Assembly (NCBI GenBank): GCA_016789865.1
Contig: JAEUPC010000005.1
Location: forward strand, 1-48,452
Reading direction: 5' to 3'
Length of the DNA: 48,452 nt
DNA from: Rubrivivax sp.
GTDB lineage: Bacteria; Pseudomonadota; Gammaproteobacteria; Burkholderiales; Burkholderiaceae_C
A program made the position numbers and the translations under genes. The notes beneath the pieces were generated by a model. That model saw only the letters and a program-made list of their open reading frames with translations. It was not told the DNA's origin and did no database searches. Every line of letters begins with the position of its first letter. Positions within the stretch are counted from its first letter, which is position 1. Of this stretch, positions 32,398 to 40,785 are shown in pieces.

Positions 32398-33636
32398 ATG
32401 GACACCCTCTCGCGCTTCATCGATTCGCTCGGCAATTCCATGAGCGCCGTGCTCGGGCCCTATGCACCGCGGGTGCTGGGCGCGCTGGCCTTGCTGGCCG
32501 CGGCGTGGCTGGGGGCCCGGCTGGCCCGCGCCGCGACGATGCGCCTGGCCGCCCGGGCCCGCCTGGACGAGCGTCTGAGCAGCCCCGGCCTGGCCGCCAC
32601 GCTGGCCGGCATCGCCGCGGCAGGGGTGTGGCTGCTGGCGCTGCCGGCGCTGCTGGGCACGCTGGAGCTGCAAGGTCTGCTGACGCCGGTGAACGCAATG
32701 CTGTCGCGGCTGCTGGCCTTCGTGCCCAACCTGCTGGGCGCGGTGGTGGTGCTGGGCATCGGCGTGCTCATCGCGCGCATCGCCCGGCAGGTGGTCAGCG
32801 GCCTGGCGCGCGCCGCCGGCTCCGAGAAGCTGGCCGAGAAGCTGGGCCTCGCTGCGTCGCTGGGCCCCGAGGGGCTGGCCGGCATCGCCGGGCAGATCGT
32901 GTTCGTGCTGCTGCTGCTGCCCACCACGCTGGCCGCGCTGCAGCCACTGGGGCTGGAGGCGTTGACGCAGCCGCTGTCGCGCCTGCTGGAGACGCTGGTC
33001 AACCTGGTGCCGCGCCTGCTGTCGGCCACGCTGGTGGTGGGCGTGGCGGTGCTGGTGGGGCGGGCGCTGGCCAACCTCGCCTCGGCGGCGCTGGCCGCCG
33101 CGGGGCTGGACCGCCTGCCCGAGCGCCTGGGTGCCGGGCCGCTGCGGCTGGCGGGGCGCAGCCCCTCGGAGCTGGCCGGCGGCGCGCTGATGCTGGCCGT
33201 GGTGCTGGTGGCCGTGGCCCAGGCCACGGAGATCCTCGGGCTGCCCGTGCTCACCGAGATCGTCGCCGTCACCGGCGCGGCGCTGGCGCGGCTGGCCGTG
33301 GCCGCGGTCATCCTCGTGGCCGGGGTGCTGCTGGCTTCGCTGGCCGCGCGCGCGCTGGAAGCGGGCACGCTGCCCAACGCGCGCGCGCTGGGGTGGGTGG
33401 CACGCGGGGCGATCCTGTTCTTCAGCAGTGCGCTGGCGCTGCGCCAGGCCGGGCTGCCCGCAGAGATCGTCGCCATCGCCTTTGGCGCCGTGGTGGGCGC
33501 CGTGGCCATCGCCGTGGCGGTGGCCTTCGGCGTGGGTGGGCGCGACGTGGCCGCGCGCGTGCTCGACCGCGTCGCCGCCTCGTTCGAGCCGCCCGGGGGC
33601 GGCTCGGCCCGAGGCCCCGCCGACCCGGGGCCATGA
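32398..33636 (+). CDS. Mechanosensitive-channel-like membrane protein (conserved TM-helix family)
   Basis: 412 residues, about eight to nine hydrophobic helices arranged as repeats. Each repeat contains the amphipathic 'conserved TM helix' pattern: VLGALALLAAAWLGARLARAAT, LGAVVVLGIGVLIARIARQVVSG, LLSATLVVGVAVLVGRALANLAS and AVILVAGVLLASLAARAL. This resembles small-conductance channel-type families known from Pfam TM_helix proteins, but the MscS beta domain is missing, so gating is unproven. The ATG at 32398 follows a long untranslated stretch. Its last codon overlaps the start of the histidine kinase gene (ATGA), so the two are co-translated. Confidence 0.75.
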   Translation: MDTLSRFIDSLGNSMSAVLGPYAPRVLGALALLAAAWLGARLARAATMRLAARARLDERLSSPGLAATLAGIAAAGVWLLALPALLGTLELQGLLTPVNAMLSRLLAFVPNLLGAVVVLGIGVLIARIARQVVSGLARAAGSEKLAEKLGLAASLGPEGLAGIAGQIVFVLLLLPTTLAALQPLGLEALTQPLSRLLETLVNLVPRLLSATLVVGVAVLVGRALANLASAALAAAGLDRLPERLGAGPLRLAGRSPSELAGGALMLAVVLVAVAQATEILGLPVLTEIVAVTGAALARLAVAAVILVAGVLLASLAARALEAGTLPNARALGWVARGAILFFSSALALRQAGLPAEIVAIAFGAVVGAVAIAVAVAFGVGGRDVAARVLDRVAASFEPPGGGSARGPADPGP

Positions 33637-35318
33637 AGCCCAACCCGATGCTCGAACGGCTGGACCTGGTGCGCCAGGTCTGGCTGCTGGGCACCGCCGC
33701 CAGCGTGGTGGCCGCGGCCGCCGCCGCCGCAGCAGCGAACCAGGGTCTCGATGCATCAGCGGCCGCTGGCGGCTTGCCGCCCGCCGCATGGTCCGCCGCA
33801 GCGGCCTTGGGGGCCGGCCTGTTCGCCACGGGCGCGGCGGCCTGGGCCACGGCGCGCGCGCGCCGTGCGCACGGCACGCTGGCCGGCGCGGCACGCGGCA
33901 TCGCGCAGGAACAGCCCGAAGCCGACGAGGGGGTGCTGCCGCTGCTTACCGAGTCGCTCGACCTGCTGGACAGCTCGGCCGCGCTGCGCCGCGCGGTGGC
34001 CTCGTTGCGCCAGCGCATCGACTCGCTGAAGGCGCAGAACGACGCACTGGCCGCGCGCCTGACCCACCGCACGCTGGAGCTGACCTCGCTGCAGGACCTG
34101 TCGATCGGCCTGGCGCAGAAGGGCAACGACGTGGCCGGCCTGGTCGACGAGGCGCTGCACGCGCTGGAGCGCACGATGGCCTACTCGAGCGCTTCGGTGT
34201 GGGCCCGCGGCGACCTCGACCCGGCGCAGCCGGTGGCCTTGCTGGGCTACCGCAGCACGGCCAGCGAACTGGCCGGGCTCGCGCTGTCCGACCTGGTGGG
34301 CCTTCGGCTTTCGCGCGCCAACCTGCAGCGCTACGAGCAGATCGAGCACAGCGGCCAGCCGCTGATCGAGAACCGCCCGCAGCAGGGGCTGCTGGCCTGG
34401 CTGTGGGCGATGGTCACCGACGACGCGCGTACCTCGGCGCTGTACCGCGCCACGCGCTCGTGGATGGCCGTGCCGCTGGCGGTGACCGACTCCTTGCGCC
34501 ACGGCCGGCACGACCGCGTGCTGGGCGTGCTGCGCGTCGACCACACCGAGCCCGAGCATTTCTCCGACGAGCGCGCGCGCCTGCTCACCGCGGTGGCCAG
34601 CCAGACGGCGCTGGCCATGCGCCACGCCCACCTGCTGGCCCGCGAGCGCGACAACGCCGCCGCCGCCGAGCGCAACCGCCTGGCGCGCGACCTGCACGAT
34701 GCAGTCTCGCAGACGCTGTTCGCCGCCAACCTGCTGGCCGGCACGCTGGCGCGCGACACCACCTTGCCGCCGGCCGCGCGCGAGCAGGCCGCCACGCTGT
34801 CGCGCCTGAACCAGGGTGCGCTGGCCGAGATGCGCATGCTGATGTTCGAGCTCAAGCCCGATGCGCTGGCCACTCTGCCGCTGAGCGAACTGCTGCAGCA
34901 GGCGGCTTCGGCGCTGGCCGCCCGCGGCGGGCTCGACGTGCAGGTGCAACTCGACCCCACCGACCCGCCGGCCGCCACGCGGCTGCACTTGTACCGGCTG
35001 GCGCAAGAGGCGCTGTCCAACGTGGCGCGCCACAGCGGCGCGCACCATGTCCACCTGCGGTGGCACTCGCCCGTTGCGGGCCAGGGCGTGCTGAGTGTGC
35101 GCGACGATGGCCACGGCTTCGACACCACCGCGCCGCACCCCGGCCACTATGGCCTGAGCCACATGCACGAACGCGCCGCCTTGCTGGGCGGCACGCTGCG
35201 CCTGGACAGCGCCCCCGGCGAGGGCACCACCGTGGCGGTGGAGGTGTCCTGGACCGCGGCACCCGCACGCGGCAGCACCCGACCTTCCCCTTTGCAGAAC
35301 CAGGAGACCCAGCCATGA
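33633..35318 (+). CDS. NarL-type sensor histidine kinase with GAF domain
   Basis: 561 residues. Two N-terminal hydrophobic helices (about 12–36 and 47–73) flank a short Ala-rich periplasmic loop. A coiled coil at about 118–150 precedes a GAF domain (about 150–335, with the WMAVPLAVTD and LLTAVASQTALAMRHAHLL marks). HisKA_3 follows, with phospho-acceptor His355 in RNRLARDLHDAVSQTLFAANLL (in part). The HATPase domain has RLAQEALSNVARHS (N-box), DDGHGFD (G1) and GLSHMHERAALLGG, ending GEGTTVAVEV. It overlaps the channel gene upstream and the response-regulator gene downstream by 4 nt each. The signal is unknown. Confidence 0.9.
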   Translation: MKPNPMLERLDLVRQVWLLGTAASVVAAAAAAAAANQGLDASAAAGGLPPAAWSAAAALGAGLFATGAAAWATARARRAHGTLAGAARGIAQEQPEADEGVLPLLTESLDLLDSSAALRRAVASLRQRIDSLKAQNDALAARLTHRTLELTSLQDLSIGLAQKGNDVAGLVDEALHALERTMAYSSASVWARGDLDPAQPVALLGYRSTASELAGLALSDLVGLRLSRANLQRYEQIEHSGQPLIENRPQQGLLAWLWAMVTDDARTSALYRATRSWMAVPLAVTDSLRHGRHDRVLGVLRVDHTEPEHFSDERARLLTAVASQTALAMRHAHLLARERDNAAAAERNRLARDLHDAVSQTLFAANLLAGTLARDTTLPPAAREQAATLSRLNQGALAEMRMLMFELKPDALATLPLSELLQQAASALAARGGLDVQVQLDPTDPPAATRLHLYRLAQEALSNVARHSGAHHVHLRWHSPVAGQGVLSVRDDGHGFDTTAPHPGHYGLSHMHERAALLGGTLRLDSAPGEGTTVAVEVSWTAAPARGSTRPSPLQNQETQP

Positions 35319-36043
35319 GCCCGTCCGCCACCCCTCCGAAGGGCGATCACCGAGGTGCACCGCGCGAAGGCAACCCGGGCAGCGACCTCCATCGCCACGC
35401 CGAGCGCACGGCGCCGATCCGCGTGTTCGTGATCGACGACCACCCGATGATTCGCCACGGGCTGGCCGCGATGATCCGGGCCGAGCGCGAGTTCGAGTGG
35501 GTGGGCGAGGCCGCCGACGGCGAAGAGGCAATCAAGCTCGCGCCGGCGCTCGAGCCCGACCTGCTGCTGGTGGACCTGGTGATGCCGCGGCTGGACGGCG
35601 TGGCAGCCATCCAGGCGCTCAAGCCGCTGCTGCCGCGTGCGCGTTTCGTCGTGCTGACCAGCGTGCTCGACCCGGCCGAGGTGAAGCGCGCGATGGCCGC
35701 CGGCGCCGGCGCCTACCTGCTGAAGAACGCCTCGACGCAGGAACTCGTCACCGTGATGCACGCCGCCGCACGCGGCCAGCGCGTGCTGGCGCCCGAGGTC
35801 AGCGATGCGCTGATCGCCGGCGAGCGCGAACCGGCGCCCGGCGCCGACCTGACACAGCGCGAGCGCGAGCTGCTGGCGCTGATGGCGCGCGGCCTGTCCA
35901 ACCAGGAAATCAGCAACCGCCTGAGCATCGCGATGCCGACGGTGAAGTTCCACGTCACCAACATCCTCGCCAAGCTGCACGCCGACAACCGCACCGAGGC
36001 GGTGTTGAAGGCGCTGAAGCACAAGCTGGTGACGCTCGAGTAG
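35315..36043 (+). CDS. NarL/FixJ-type response regulator
   Basis: 242 residues: about 33-residue charged N-terminal extension, receiver domain (about 34–150) with acidic pocket DD41–42, phospho-acceptor Asp87 in LLLVDLVMPRLDG, Thr in VVLTSVLD and Lys in YLLKNAS, then a LuxR-type HTH (about 178–240; LTQRERELLALMARGLSNQEISNRLSIAMP, in part, VKFHVTNILAKL). It is the cognate of the kinase whose gene it overlaps by 4 nt. The leading extension is unusual for the family; an internal start further on, near the receiver domain, cannot be excluded. The pair likely controls cell-surface or osmotic functions given the channel gene in the operon, which is inference. Confidence 0.92.
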   Translation: MSPSATPPKGDHRGAPREGNPGSDLHRHAERTAPIRVFVIDDHPMIRHGLAAMIRAEREFEWVGEAADGEEAIKLAPALEPDLLLVDLVMPRLDGVAAIQALKPLLPRARFVVLTSVLDPAEVKRAMAAGAGAYLLKNASTQELVTVMHAAARGQRVLAPEVSDALIAGEREPAPGADLTQRERELLALMARGLSNQEISNRLSIAMPTVKFHVTNILAKLHADNRTEAVLKALKHKLVTLE

Positions 36044-36177
36044 CCGCGGCGGGCGCCGCCGCGAGCGGCGCCGGGCTTGACTCGGGCGGTCCAGGCTGAC
36101 GCGGGCGAGTCATCGGGCCGCCCGGCCGCGATGGGCATGCCGAGGTGCCGGCGCCGCACGTGCGGCATCATCGCCGC

Positions 36178-36855
36178 ATGACACTCACCGTCCACCACCT
36201 CGAAAACTCCCGTTCGCAGCGCGTGCTGTGGCTGCTGGAGGAGCTTGGCGTGCCCTACGAGGTGCGCCGTTATGCCCGCGACAAGAAGACGATGCTGGCG
36301 CCGCCGGAACTGCGCCAGGTGCATCCGCTGGGCAAGTCGCCGGTCGTCACCGACGGCGAAGTCACGGTGGCCGAGTCCGGCGCCATCGTCGAATACCTGC
36401 TCGACGCGCATGACATCAAAGGCCGCCTGCGCCCGCCCGCCGGCACCGAGGCGCGCCGGCGCTTCACCTACTGGCTGCATTTCGCCGAGGGCAGCGCGAT
36501 GCCGCCGCTGTTGATGAAACTGGTGTTCGACCAGGTGCGCAAGGCGCGCGTGCCGTTCTTCGTCAAGCCGGTCGTCAAGACCATCGCCGACAAGGTGACC
36601 GGCGGCTTCATCCAGCCCAACATCGACAGCCAGTTGGCCTTCATGGAAGCCGAGCTGGCGGCGCACAAGTGGTTTGCCGGCAGCGCCTTCAGCGCCGCCG
36701 ACATCCAGATGAGCTTTCCGCTCGAGGCGGCGCAGGCCCGCGGAGGACTGGATGCGCGCTACCCGCAGCTCACCGCGTGGCTGCAGCGCATCCACGCGCG
36801 GCCGGCATGGAAGAAGGCACTGGAAGTCGGCGGGCCGTACACGCTGCTGACCTGA
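36178..36855 (+). CDS. Glutathione S-transferase family protein
   Basis: 225 residues. An N-terminal thioredoxin-fold domain (about 1–80) has the glutathione-site patterns LENSRSQRVLWLLEELGVPYE, LGKSPVVTDGEVTVAESGAIVEYL (cis-Pro after S) and an all-helical C-terminal domain (about 90–225; FAGSAFSAADIQMSFPLEAA, with the conserved Asp of the N-capping box). It conjugates or reduces small electrophiles with glutathione in the cytoplasm; the substrate cannot be told. The ATG at 36178 is chosen over an in-frame ATG 11 codons upstream because the family's first strand begins there. Confidence 0.88.
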   Translation: MTLTVHHLENSRSQRVLWLLEELGVPYEVRRYARDKKTMLAPPELRQVHPLGKSPVVTDGEVTVAESGAIVEYLLDAHDIKGRLRPPAGTEARRRFTYWLHFAEGSAMPPLLMKLVFDQVRKARVPFFVKPVVKTIADKVTGGFIQPNIDSQLAFMEAELAAHKWFAGSAFSAADIQMSFPLEAAQARGGLDARYPQLTAWLQRIHARPAWKKALEVGGPYTLLT

Positions 36856-36868
36856 GCGCTGCGTCGGC

Positions 36869-36904
36869 TGCGTCAGGTGCGTCAGGTGCGTCAGGTGCGT
36901 CAGT
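36869..36904. repeat. 9-bp tandem repeat after the GST gene
   Basis: Unit tgcgtcagg in four consecutive copies (36869–36904; the last has one change). It lies in the 123-bp gap between the GST stop and the end of pcaJ, which are convergent. Confidence 0.88.
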
Positions 36905-36978
36905 TTCTTCGGTTGCGGCGATTCCCGCGCTGACGACGCGCGCGGCCCGCCTGCCGCGCCTGCATCGACGCACCCGCT

Positions 36979-37614
36979 TCAGCGCACCAGCGGCACGCCG
37001 GTGCGCGCCTGCAGCGCGGCGAATTCCAGCCCGGGCGCCATCTCGCGCACGTGCAGACCGGCCGGCGTGACCTCCAGCACCGCGAGGTCGGTGTACACGC
37101 GGCGCACGCAGGCCAGCCCGGTCAGCGGGCAGCTGCAGCGGCCGACGAGCTTGGGCTCGCCGGCCTTGGTGGTGTGCTCCATCATCACCCAGGTCGCCTT
37201 GGCGCCGGTGGCCAGGTCCATCGCGCCGCCCACGGCCGGTATCGCCTCGGCCGCGCCGGTGTGCCAGTTGGCCAGGTCGCCGTTGGCCGCCACCTGGAAG
37301 GCACCGAGCACGCAGATGTCGATGTGCCCGCCGCGCATCATCGCAAAGCTGTCGGCGTGGTGGAAGAACACGCCGCCCGGCCGCAGCGTCACCGGCTGCT
37401 TGCCGGCGTTGATGAGGTCGTAGTCCTCTTCACCCGCCGCCGGCGCCGGCCCCATGCCGATGACGCCGTTCTCGCTGTGCAGCATCACCTCCTTGTCGCC
37501 GCCCAGGTGGTTGGCCACCAGCGTCGGCAGGCCGATGCCCAGGTTGACGACCGCGCCGTCGTGGATGTCGCGCGCCACCAGCGCGGCCATCTGGTCCTTC
37601 GTCCATCGGCTCAT
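36979..37614 (-). CDS. pcaJ: 3-oxoadipate CoA-transferase subunit B
   Basis: 211-residue beta subunit that transfers CoA from succinyl-CoA to 3-oxoadipate in the beta-ketoadipate pathway for aromatic catabolism. Seen: NLGIGLPTLVANHLGG, catalytic glutamate in LHSENGVIGMGPAP, INAGKQPVTL, GGVFFHHADSFAMMRGGHID, GDLANWHTG and YTDLAVLEVTPAGLHV. The FFHHADSF and GDLANWHTG segments match PcaJ rather than ScoB. The start at 37614 overlaps the pcaI stop by 4 nt. Co-located with the SCOT pair 7 kb away, so the two CoA-transferases can be told apart by these motifs. Confidence 0.88.
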   Translation of the reverse strand: MSRWTKDQMAALVARDIHDGAVVNLGIGLPTLVANHLGGDKEVMLHSENGVIGMGPAPAAGEEDYDLINAGKQPVTLRPGGVFFHHADSFAMMRGGHIDICVLGAFQVAANGDLANWHTGAAEAIPAVGGAMDLATGAKATWVMMEHTTKAGEPKLVGRCSCPLTGLACVRRVYTDLAVLEVTPAGLHVREMAPGLEFAALQARTGVPLVR

Positions 37615-38333
37615 CGCGCCCCCACCCCTGCTTCGGCCGGCGGCCGCAGGCCGCCCGCACCGGTGCTGGCGCGCACGACCCTCACCACGCGCTGCACGAA
37701 CAAGCCGGGCGTCACCACCGCCTCGGGGTCGAGTGCCCCTAACTCGACAACCTCGTGCACAGAGGCGACCGTGGTCCTCGCCGCCATCGCCATGATCGGC
37801 CCGAAGTTGCGCGCCGTCATGCGATAGGTGAGGTTGCCCCAGCGGTCGCCGCGCTCGGCCTTGATGAGCGCGAAGTCGGCATGCAGCGGGCCTTCCAGCA
37901 CCATCCAGCGGCCACCGATGAGGCGCGTCTCCTTGCCCCGGGCGAGCTCGGTGCCGTAGCCGGTGGGCGTGAAGAAGCCGCCGATGCCGGCGCCCGCGGC
38001 GCGGATGCGCTCGGCCAGGTTGCCCTGCGGCACGAGTTCGAGTTCCAGCCGGCCGGCGCGGTAAAGCCGGTCGAAGTGCCAGCTGTCCACCTGGCGTGGA
38101 AAGCTGCAGATCACCTTGCGCACGCGGCCCTTGGCGATCAGCGCGGCCAGCCCGGTGTCGCCGTTGCCGGCGTTGTTGTTGACGATCACGAGGTCGCCAG
38201 CGCCCTGTTCGATGAGCGCCTCGGTCAGCTCGTTGGGCAGGCCCGCGGTGCCGAAGCCGCCGATCATCACGGTGGCGCCGTCGGGCACGTCGGCCAGCGC
38301 CTGGGCGGGCGTGGCGACGATCTTGTCGATCAT
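37611..38333 (-). CDS. pcaI: 3-oxoadipate CoA-transferase subunit A
   Basis: 240-residue alpha subunit, partner of PcaJ. Seen: VMIGGFGTAGLPNELTEALIEQGA, IVNNNAGNGDTGLAALIAKG, VRKVICSFPRQVDSWHFDRLYRAG, PQGNLAERIRAAGAGIGGFF and ARNFGPIMAMAARTTVASV. These are PcaI-type features (SFPRQ, FGPIMAMAA). The start is MIDKIVAT at 38333; the longer upstream frame has no start signals. It overlaps the NmrA-like gene upstream (ATGA) and pcaJ downstream (ATGA), so three genes are translationally coupled. Confidence 0.88.
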   Translation of the reverse strand: MIDKIVATPAQALADVPDGATVMIGGFGTAGLPNELTEALIEQGAGDLVIVNNNAGNGDTGLAALIAKGRVRKVICSFPRQVDSWHFDRLYRAGRLELELVPQGNLAERIRAAGAGIGGFFTPTGYGTELARGKETRLIGGRWMVLEGPLHADFALIKAERGDRWGNLTYRMTARNFGPIMAMAARTTVASVHEVVELGALDPEAVVTPGLFVQRVVRVVRASTGAGGLRPPAEAGVGAR

Positions 38334-39031
38334 GGCTGCGCCGGTGCCGCCGGCCGGTCGCTGACGATGCCCACGCGCTTGCCGAACGATGCACGGTCGC
38401 CCAGCAGGCTGCACATCGCTGCGGCCAGGTCGGCGCAGCCGGTCTCGTCGCTGCCCGGGGGCAGCGCTTCGATCGCGAAGCGGCCCGCGCCGCGCGGGAT
38501 GTCTTCCGCCAGCGTCAACGGGCACATCAGCGTCCAGTCCAGGCCGCTGGCGCGCAGCGTCTCGTAGTTGCGCACATGCTCGGCCGAGATGTTCTGCAGG
38601 TAGGCCGGAAAGCCGGGCTGCTGGTTGCGGTAGCCGCCGCCGGGCGCCTCGAACACGCCGCCGGAGGCGATGGCCACGAGGCGCTGCACGCCGGCATGCT
38701 TCATCGCCGCGACGATGGCCTTCACGCTGTCGGAGAAGTCGGTGGCGGGCACCGTGATGTCATGCATGCCGAGCGCGCAGACCACTGCGTCGACCGGGCG
38801 GCGGCCGCCCGGGCCAATGCCTGCGGAACCCACCGTGCCGATCAGCGCCTGCACCGCCGCGGCGTCGCGGGTGTCGCCGGTGGCCACGTCCACAGGGCCA
38901 CCGCTGCCGCCGCTGCCGCCCAGCCGCGAGGCGTCGCGCACCAGCGCGCGCACCGTCCAGCCGCGCCGCCGGGCCTCGTCGAGCACGAGCCGGCCGGTGC
39001 GCCCGGTGGCGCCGAACAGCGCAATCTCCAT
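38330..39031 (-). CDS. NAD(P)-binding, NmrA-like atypical SDR
   Basis: 233 residues with a Rossmann fold: nucleotide-binding MEIALFGATGRTGRLVLDEARRRGWTVRALVRDASRL (residues 1–37, in part GATGRTG), DAVVCALG, RLVAIASGG, and an SDR-like C-terminal part with SGLDWTLMCPLTLAED. The catalytic Tyr-x3-Lys of classical SDRs is not evident, in line with NmrA-type regulators or atypical reductases. A Gly-Ser run (GGSGGSGG) lies after residue 37. Its stop overlaps the pcaI start by 4 nt. A role in the same aromatic pathway is inferred from this coupling only. Confidence 0.8.
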   Translation of the reverse strand: MEIALFGATGRTGRLVLDEARRRGWTVRALVRDASRLGGSGGSGGPVDVATGDTRDAAAVQALIGTVGSAGIGPGGRRPVDAVVCALGMHDITVPATDFSDSVKAIVAAMKHAGVQRLVAIASGGVFEAPGGGYRNQQPGFPAYLQNISAEHVRNYETLRASGLDWTLMCPLTLAEDIPRGAGRFAIEALPPGSDETGCADLAAAMCSLLGDRASFGKRVGIVSDRPAAPAQP

Positions 39032-39134
39032 GTCGTTTCTCCTCGAAGCTCAGGCGGCCGATGCCGCGCCGTCGAACGCGCAACGCCTCAGCGACAGCGC
39101 GCACGTCGCCTCACGTCGCGGCACGCACGCCCTC

Positions 39135-39149
39135 TTGCATGCGATGCAA
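39135..39149. promoter_or_regulatory. Small palindromic operator candidate upstream of the NmrA–pcaIJ genes
   Basis: TTGCAT–gcg–ATGCAA, perfect 6-bp arms, 104–118 bp upstream of the NmrA-like start and 14–28 bp after the SMP-30-like stop. It stands out as AT-rich in GC-rich DNA. Regulator unknown. Confidence 0.35.
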
Positions 39150-39162
39150 ATTCGCCCGCGGG

Positions 39163-40302
39163 TCAGCGCGAGCGCCACCCCAGCCCCTTGGCGTGCAGAC
39201 TGTGGATGTAGAGCCGGTCGGCGGTCTCGGTCACGCCGGTGGTTTCCGGGTACGCGCCGCTGGGGTCGTGCAGCACCGCGGTGACCTTGCCGTCCTCGGT
39301 GAACGCCATCACGTGGCCATACGACTTCGGCACCGGCCACAGCGCGCGCGGCAGGCGCAGCGTCAGCTCGCGAAGCCACGGCTTGCCGGCCATCTGGTCC
39401 ACCGTCGGGTTGCGCGGCTTGGCAAAGCCCAGCCAGATGCGGCCGTCGCGGCCGCGCATCAGGTTGTCGGGGTAGCCGGGCAGGTTGTCGAACAGCACGC
39501 GGGCCTGCGGCGACGAGGCGGCTGTCGCCACGTTCAGCCGCTGGGCGGCCACCGCGATCTGCCACACCCGGTAGCGGCCCGTCTCGACCACGAACAGCGC
39601 ACCCTCGTCGGCCGACAGCGCCACGCCGTTGGCAAAGCTCAGCCCCTCGGCGACGATGCGCGTGGCCCCGGTCGCCGGGTCGTGCTCCAGCACACGGCCG
39701 GTGGCGCGCTGCTCGATGATGTCGAGGATGCTGGCCTCGAAGGTGCCGCCCCGGTCGGCCGGGCCGAAGCGCGTGGAGGCGTCGCTGAAGTAGAACCTGC
39801 CGCTGCCCTTGGCCACCACCACCGCGTCTGCGTAGCGGATGGGATCGCTGCCCACACGATCGGCCAGCACGGTGATCCTGCGCACCGGGCCGCCCGGACC
39901 GCCAACCGGGCCGGCCCCGGGTTCGATGGCCAGCAGCCCCTTGATCGCGTCGGCGGCAATCAGGCGGCCGGCCGCATCGAAGTCGAAGCCGAGCACGCGC
40001 CCGCCGGTGCGCGCGAAGACCTCCTGGCCGCTGCCGTCGGGGTTCATGCGCAGCAGCGCGCCGCTGGCCACCGCGGCGTAGAGCTTGCCGTCGGGGCCCA
40101 GCGCCACGTGCTCGGGGCCTTCCTCGCCGTTCAGCGCAATGACCTGCAGGCCGGCCAAGAGCTTGTTCGGCGTGTGCACGCCGGTGTAGCCCGCATCGGC
40201 CGGCGCGCTCCACACCACAGGCTGCACCGGCACCGGCCAGAACATCAGGTAGGCGGCCAGCACCCCGGCCAGGACGAGCAGAGCGACGAGGATCTTCTTC
40301 AT
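39163..40302 (-). CDS. SMP-30/strictosidine-synthase-like beta-propeller protein, membrane anchored
   Basis: 379 residues. An N-terminal membrane helix (about 4–21; ILVALLVLAGVLAAYLMFW) probably anchors the protein with the propeller outside the cytoplasm. The six-bladed propeller shows GPEHVALGPDGKLYAA, GFDFDAAGRLIAADAIKGL, YADAVVVAKGSGRFYFSDAST, SFANGVALSADEGALFVVETGRYRVW and PGYPDNLMRGRDGRIWLGF, the series typical of strictosidine-synthase/APMAP-like lactonases and esterases. The D-x-N-G and P-x-N-L metal-ligand patterns are kept. The substrate is not known. It overlaps no neighbour; the thioesterase gene starts further upstream, with a 16-bp gap. Confidence 0.85.
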   Translation of the reverse strand: MKKILVALLVLAGVLAAYLMFWPVPVQPVVWSAPADAGYTGVHTPNKLLAGLQVIALNGEEGPEHVALGPDGKLYAAVASGALLRMNPDGSGQEVFARTGGRVLGFDFDAAGRLIAADAIKGLLAIEPGAGPVGGPGGPVRRITVLADRVGSDPIRYADAVVVAKGSGRFYFSDASTRFGPADRGGTFEASILDIIEQRATGRVLEHDPATGATRIVAEGLSFANGVALSADEGALFVVETGRYRVWQIAVAAQRLNVATAASSPQARVLFDNLPGYPDNLMRGRDGRIWLGFAKPRNPTVDQMAGKPWLRELTLRLPRALWPVPKSYGHVMAFTEDGKVTAVLHDPSGAYPETTGVTETADRLYIHSLHAKGLGWRSR

Positions 40303-40318
40303 GTCTGCCGTGGCGTTC

Positions 40319-40747
40319 TCAGCTCACGATCTGCCGCAGCCACGCCGGCATCGGCTTGCTCTTCTTGGCCGCGTAGTCGGTCCACACCGTGGTGGCGCCT
40401 CCTTCGGCGTAGATGACGCCGGGCTGGTCGGTACGCTCCAGCGTGAAGAACGTGTCGAAGCTGCTGCGGCCGACTTCGGCCGCGAACAGGCGCGCGTAGA
40501 CCTCGCCCGGGAACTCGAGCTGGCGGATGAAGTTGCAGAACGCGTTGACGATGATCACGCCTTCGCCGCTCAGTTCGGTGATGCCGTGCGGCGCGGCGGC
40601 GCGGAAGAACCAGTCCAGCCGGATGACCTCGAAGTAGCGCAGGTAGATGGTGTTGTTGACATGGCTCATCGCGTCCATGTCGCCCCAGCGGATGGGCATC
40701 GTCATCTCGTGGACGAGCTTCTTGTTCGCAGGCAGTTCGAATCGCAT
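40319..40747 (-). CDS. 4-hydroxybenzoyl-CoA-type hotdog thioesterase
   Basis: 142 residues with the 4HBT/YbgC single hotdog fold: PIRWGDMDAMSHVNNTIYLRYFEVIR (in part) contains the catalytic Asp and the D-x-x-x-H-x-N-N core, followed by a YARLFAAEVGRSSFDTFFTLER strand. It cleaves acyl-CoA esters in the cytoplasm. The ATG at 40747 precedes the conserved start by about 18 residues; no clear SD. It lies 38 bp downstream of yceH and 16 bp upstream of the SMP-30-like gene, all on the same strand. Confidence 0.88.
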   Translation of the reverse strand: MRFELPANKKLVHEMTMPIRWGDMDAMSHVNNTIYLRYFEVIRLDWFFRAAAPHGITELSGEGVIIVNAFCNFIRQLEFPGEVYARLFAAEVGRSSFDTFFTLERTDQPGVIYAEGGATTVWTDYAAKKSKPMPAWLRQIVS

Positions 40748-40785
40748 CGGCGGGCGGTGAAGGAGGAAGGCGGCCAGGCCGCAGG

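Noticed and set aside
32214-35318. A 1034-codon frame covering both the channel region and the kinase
   Set aside because: The first 470 codons are a GC-rich shadow of the channel gene; the kinase starts at 33633 with an ATGA overlap.
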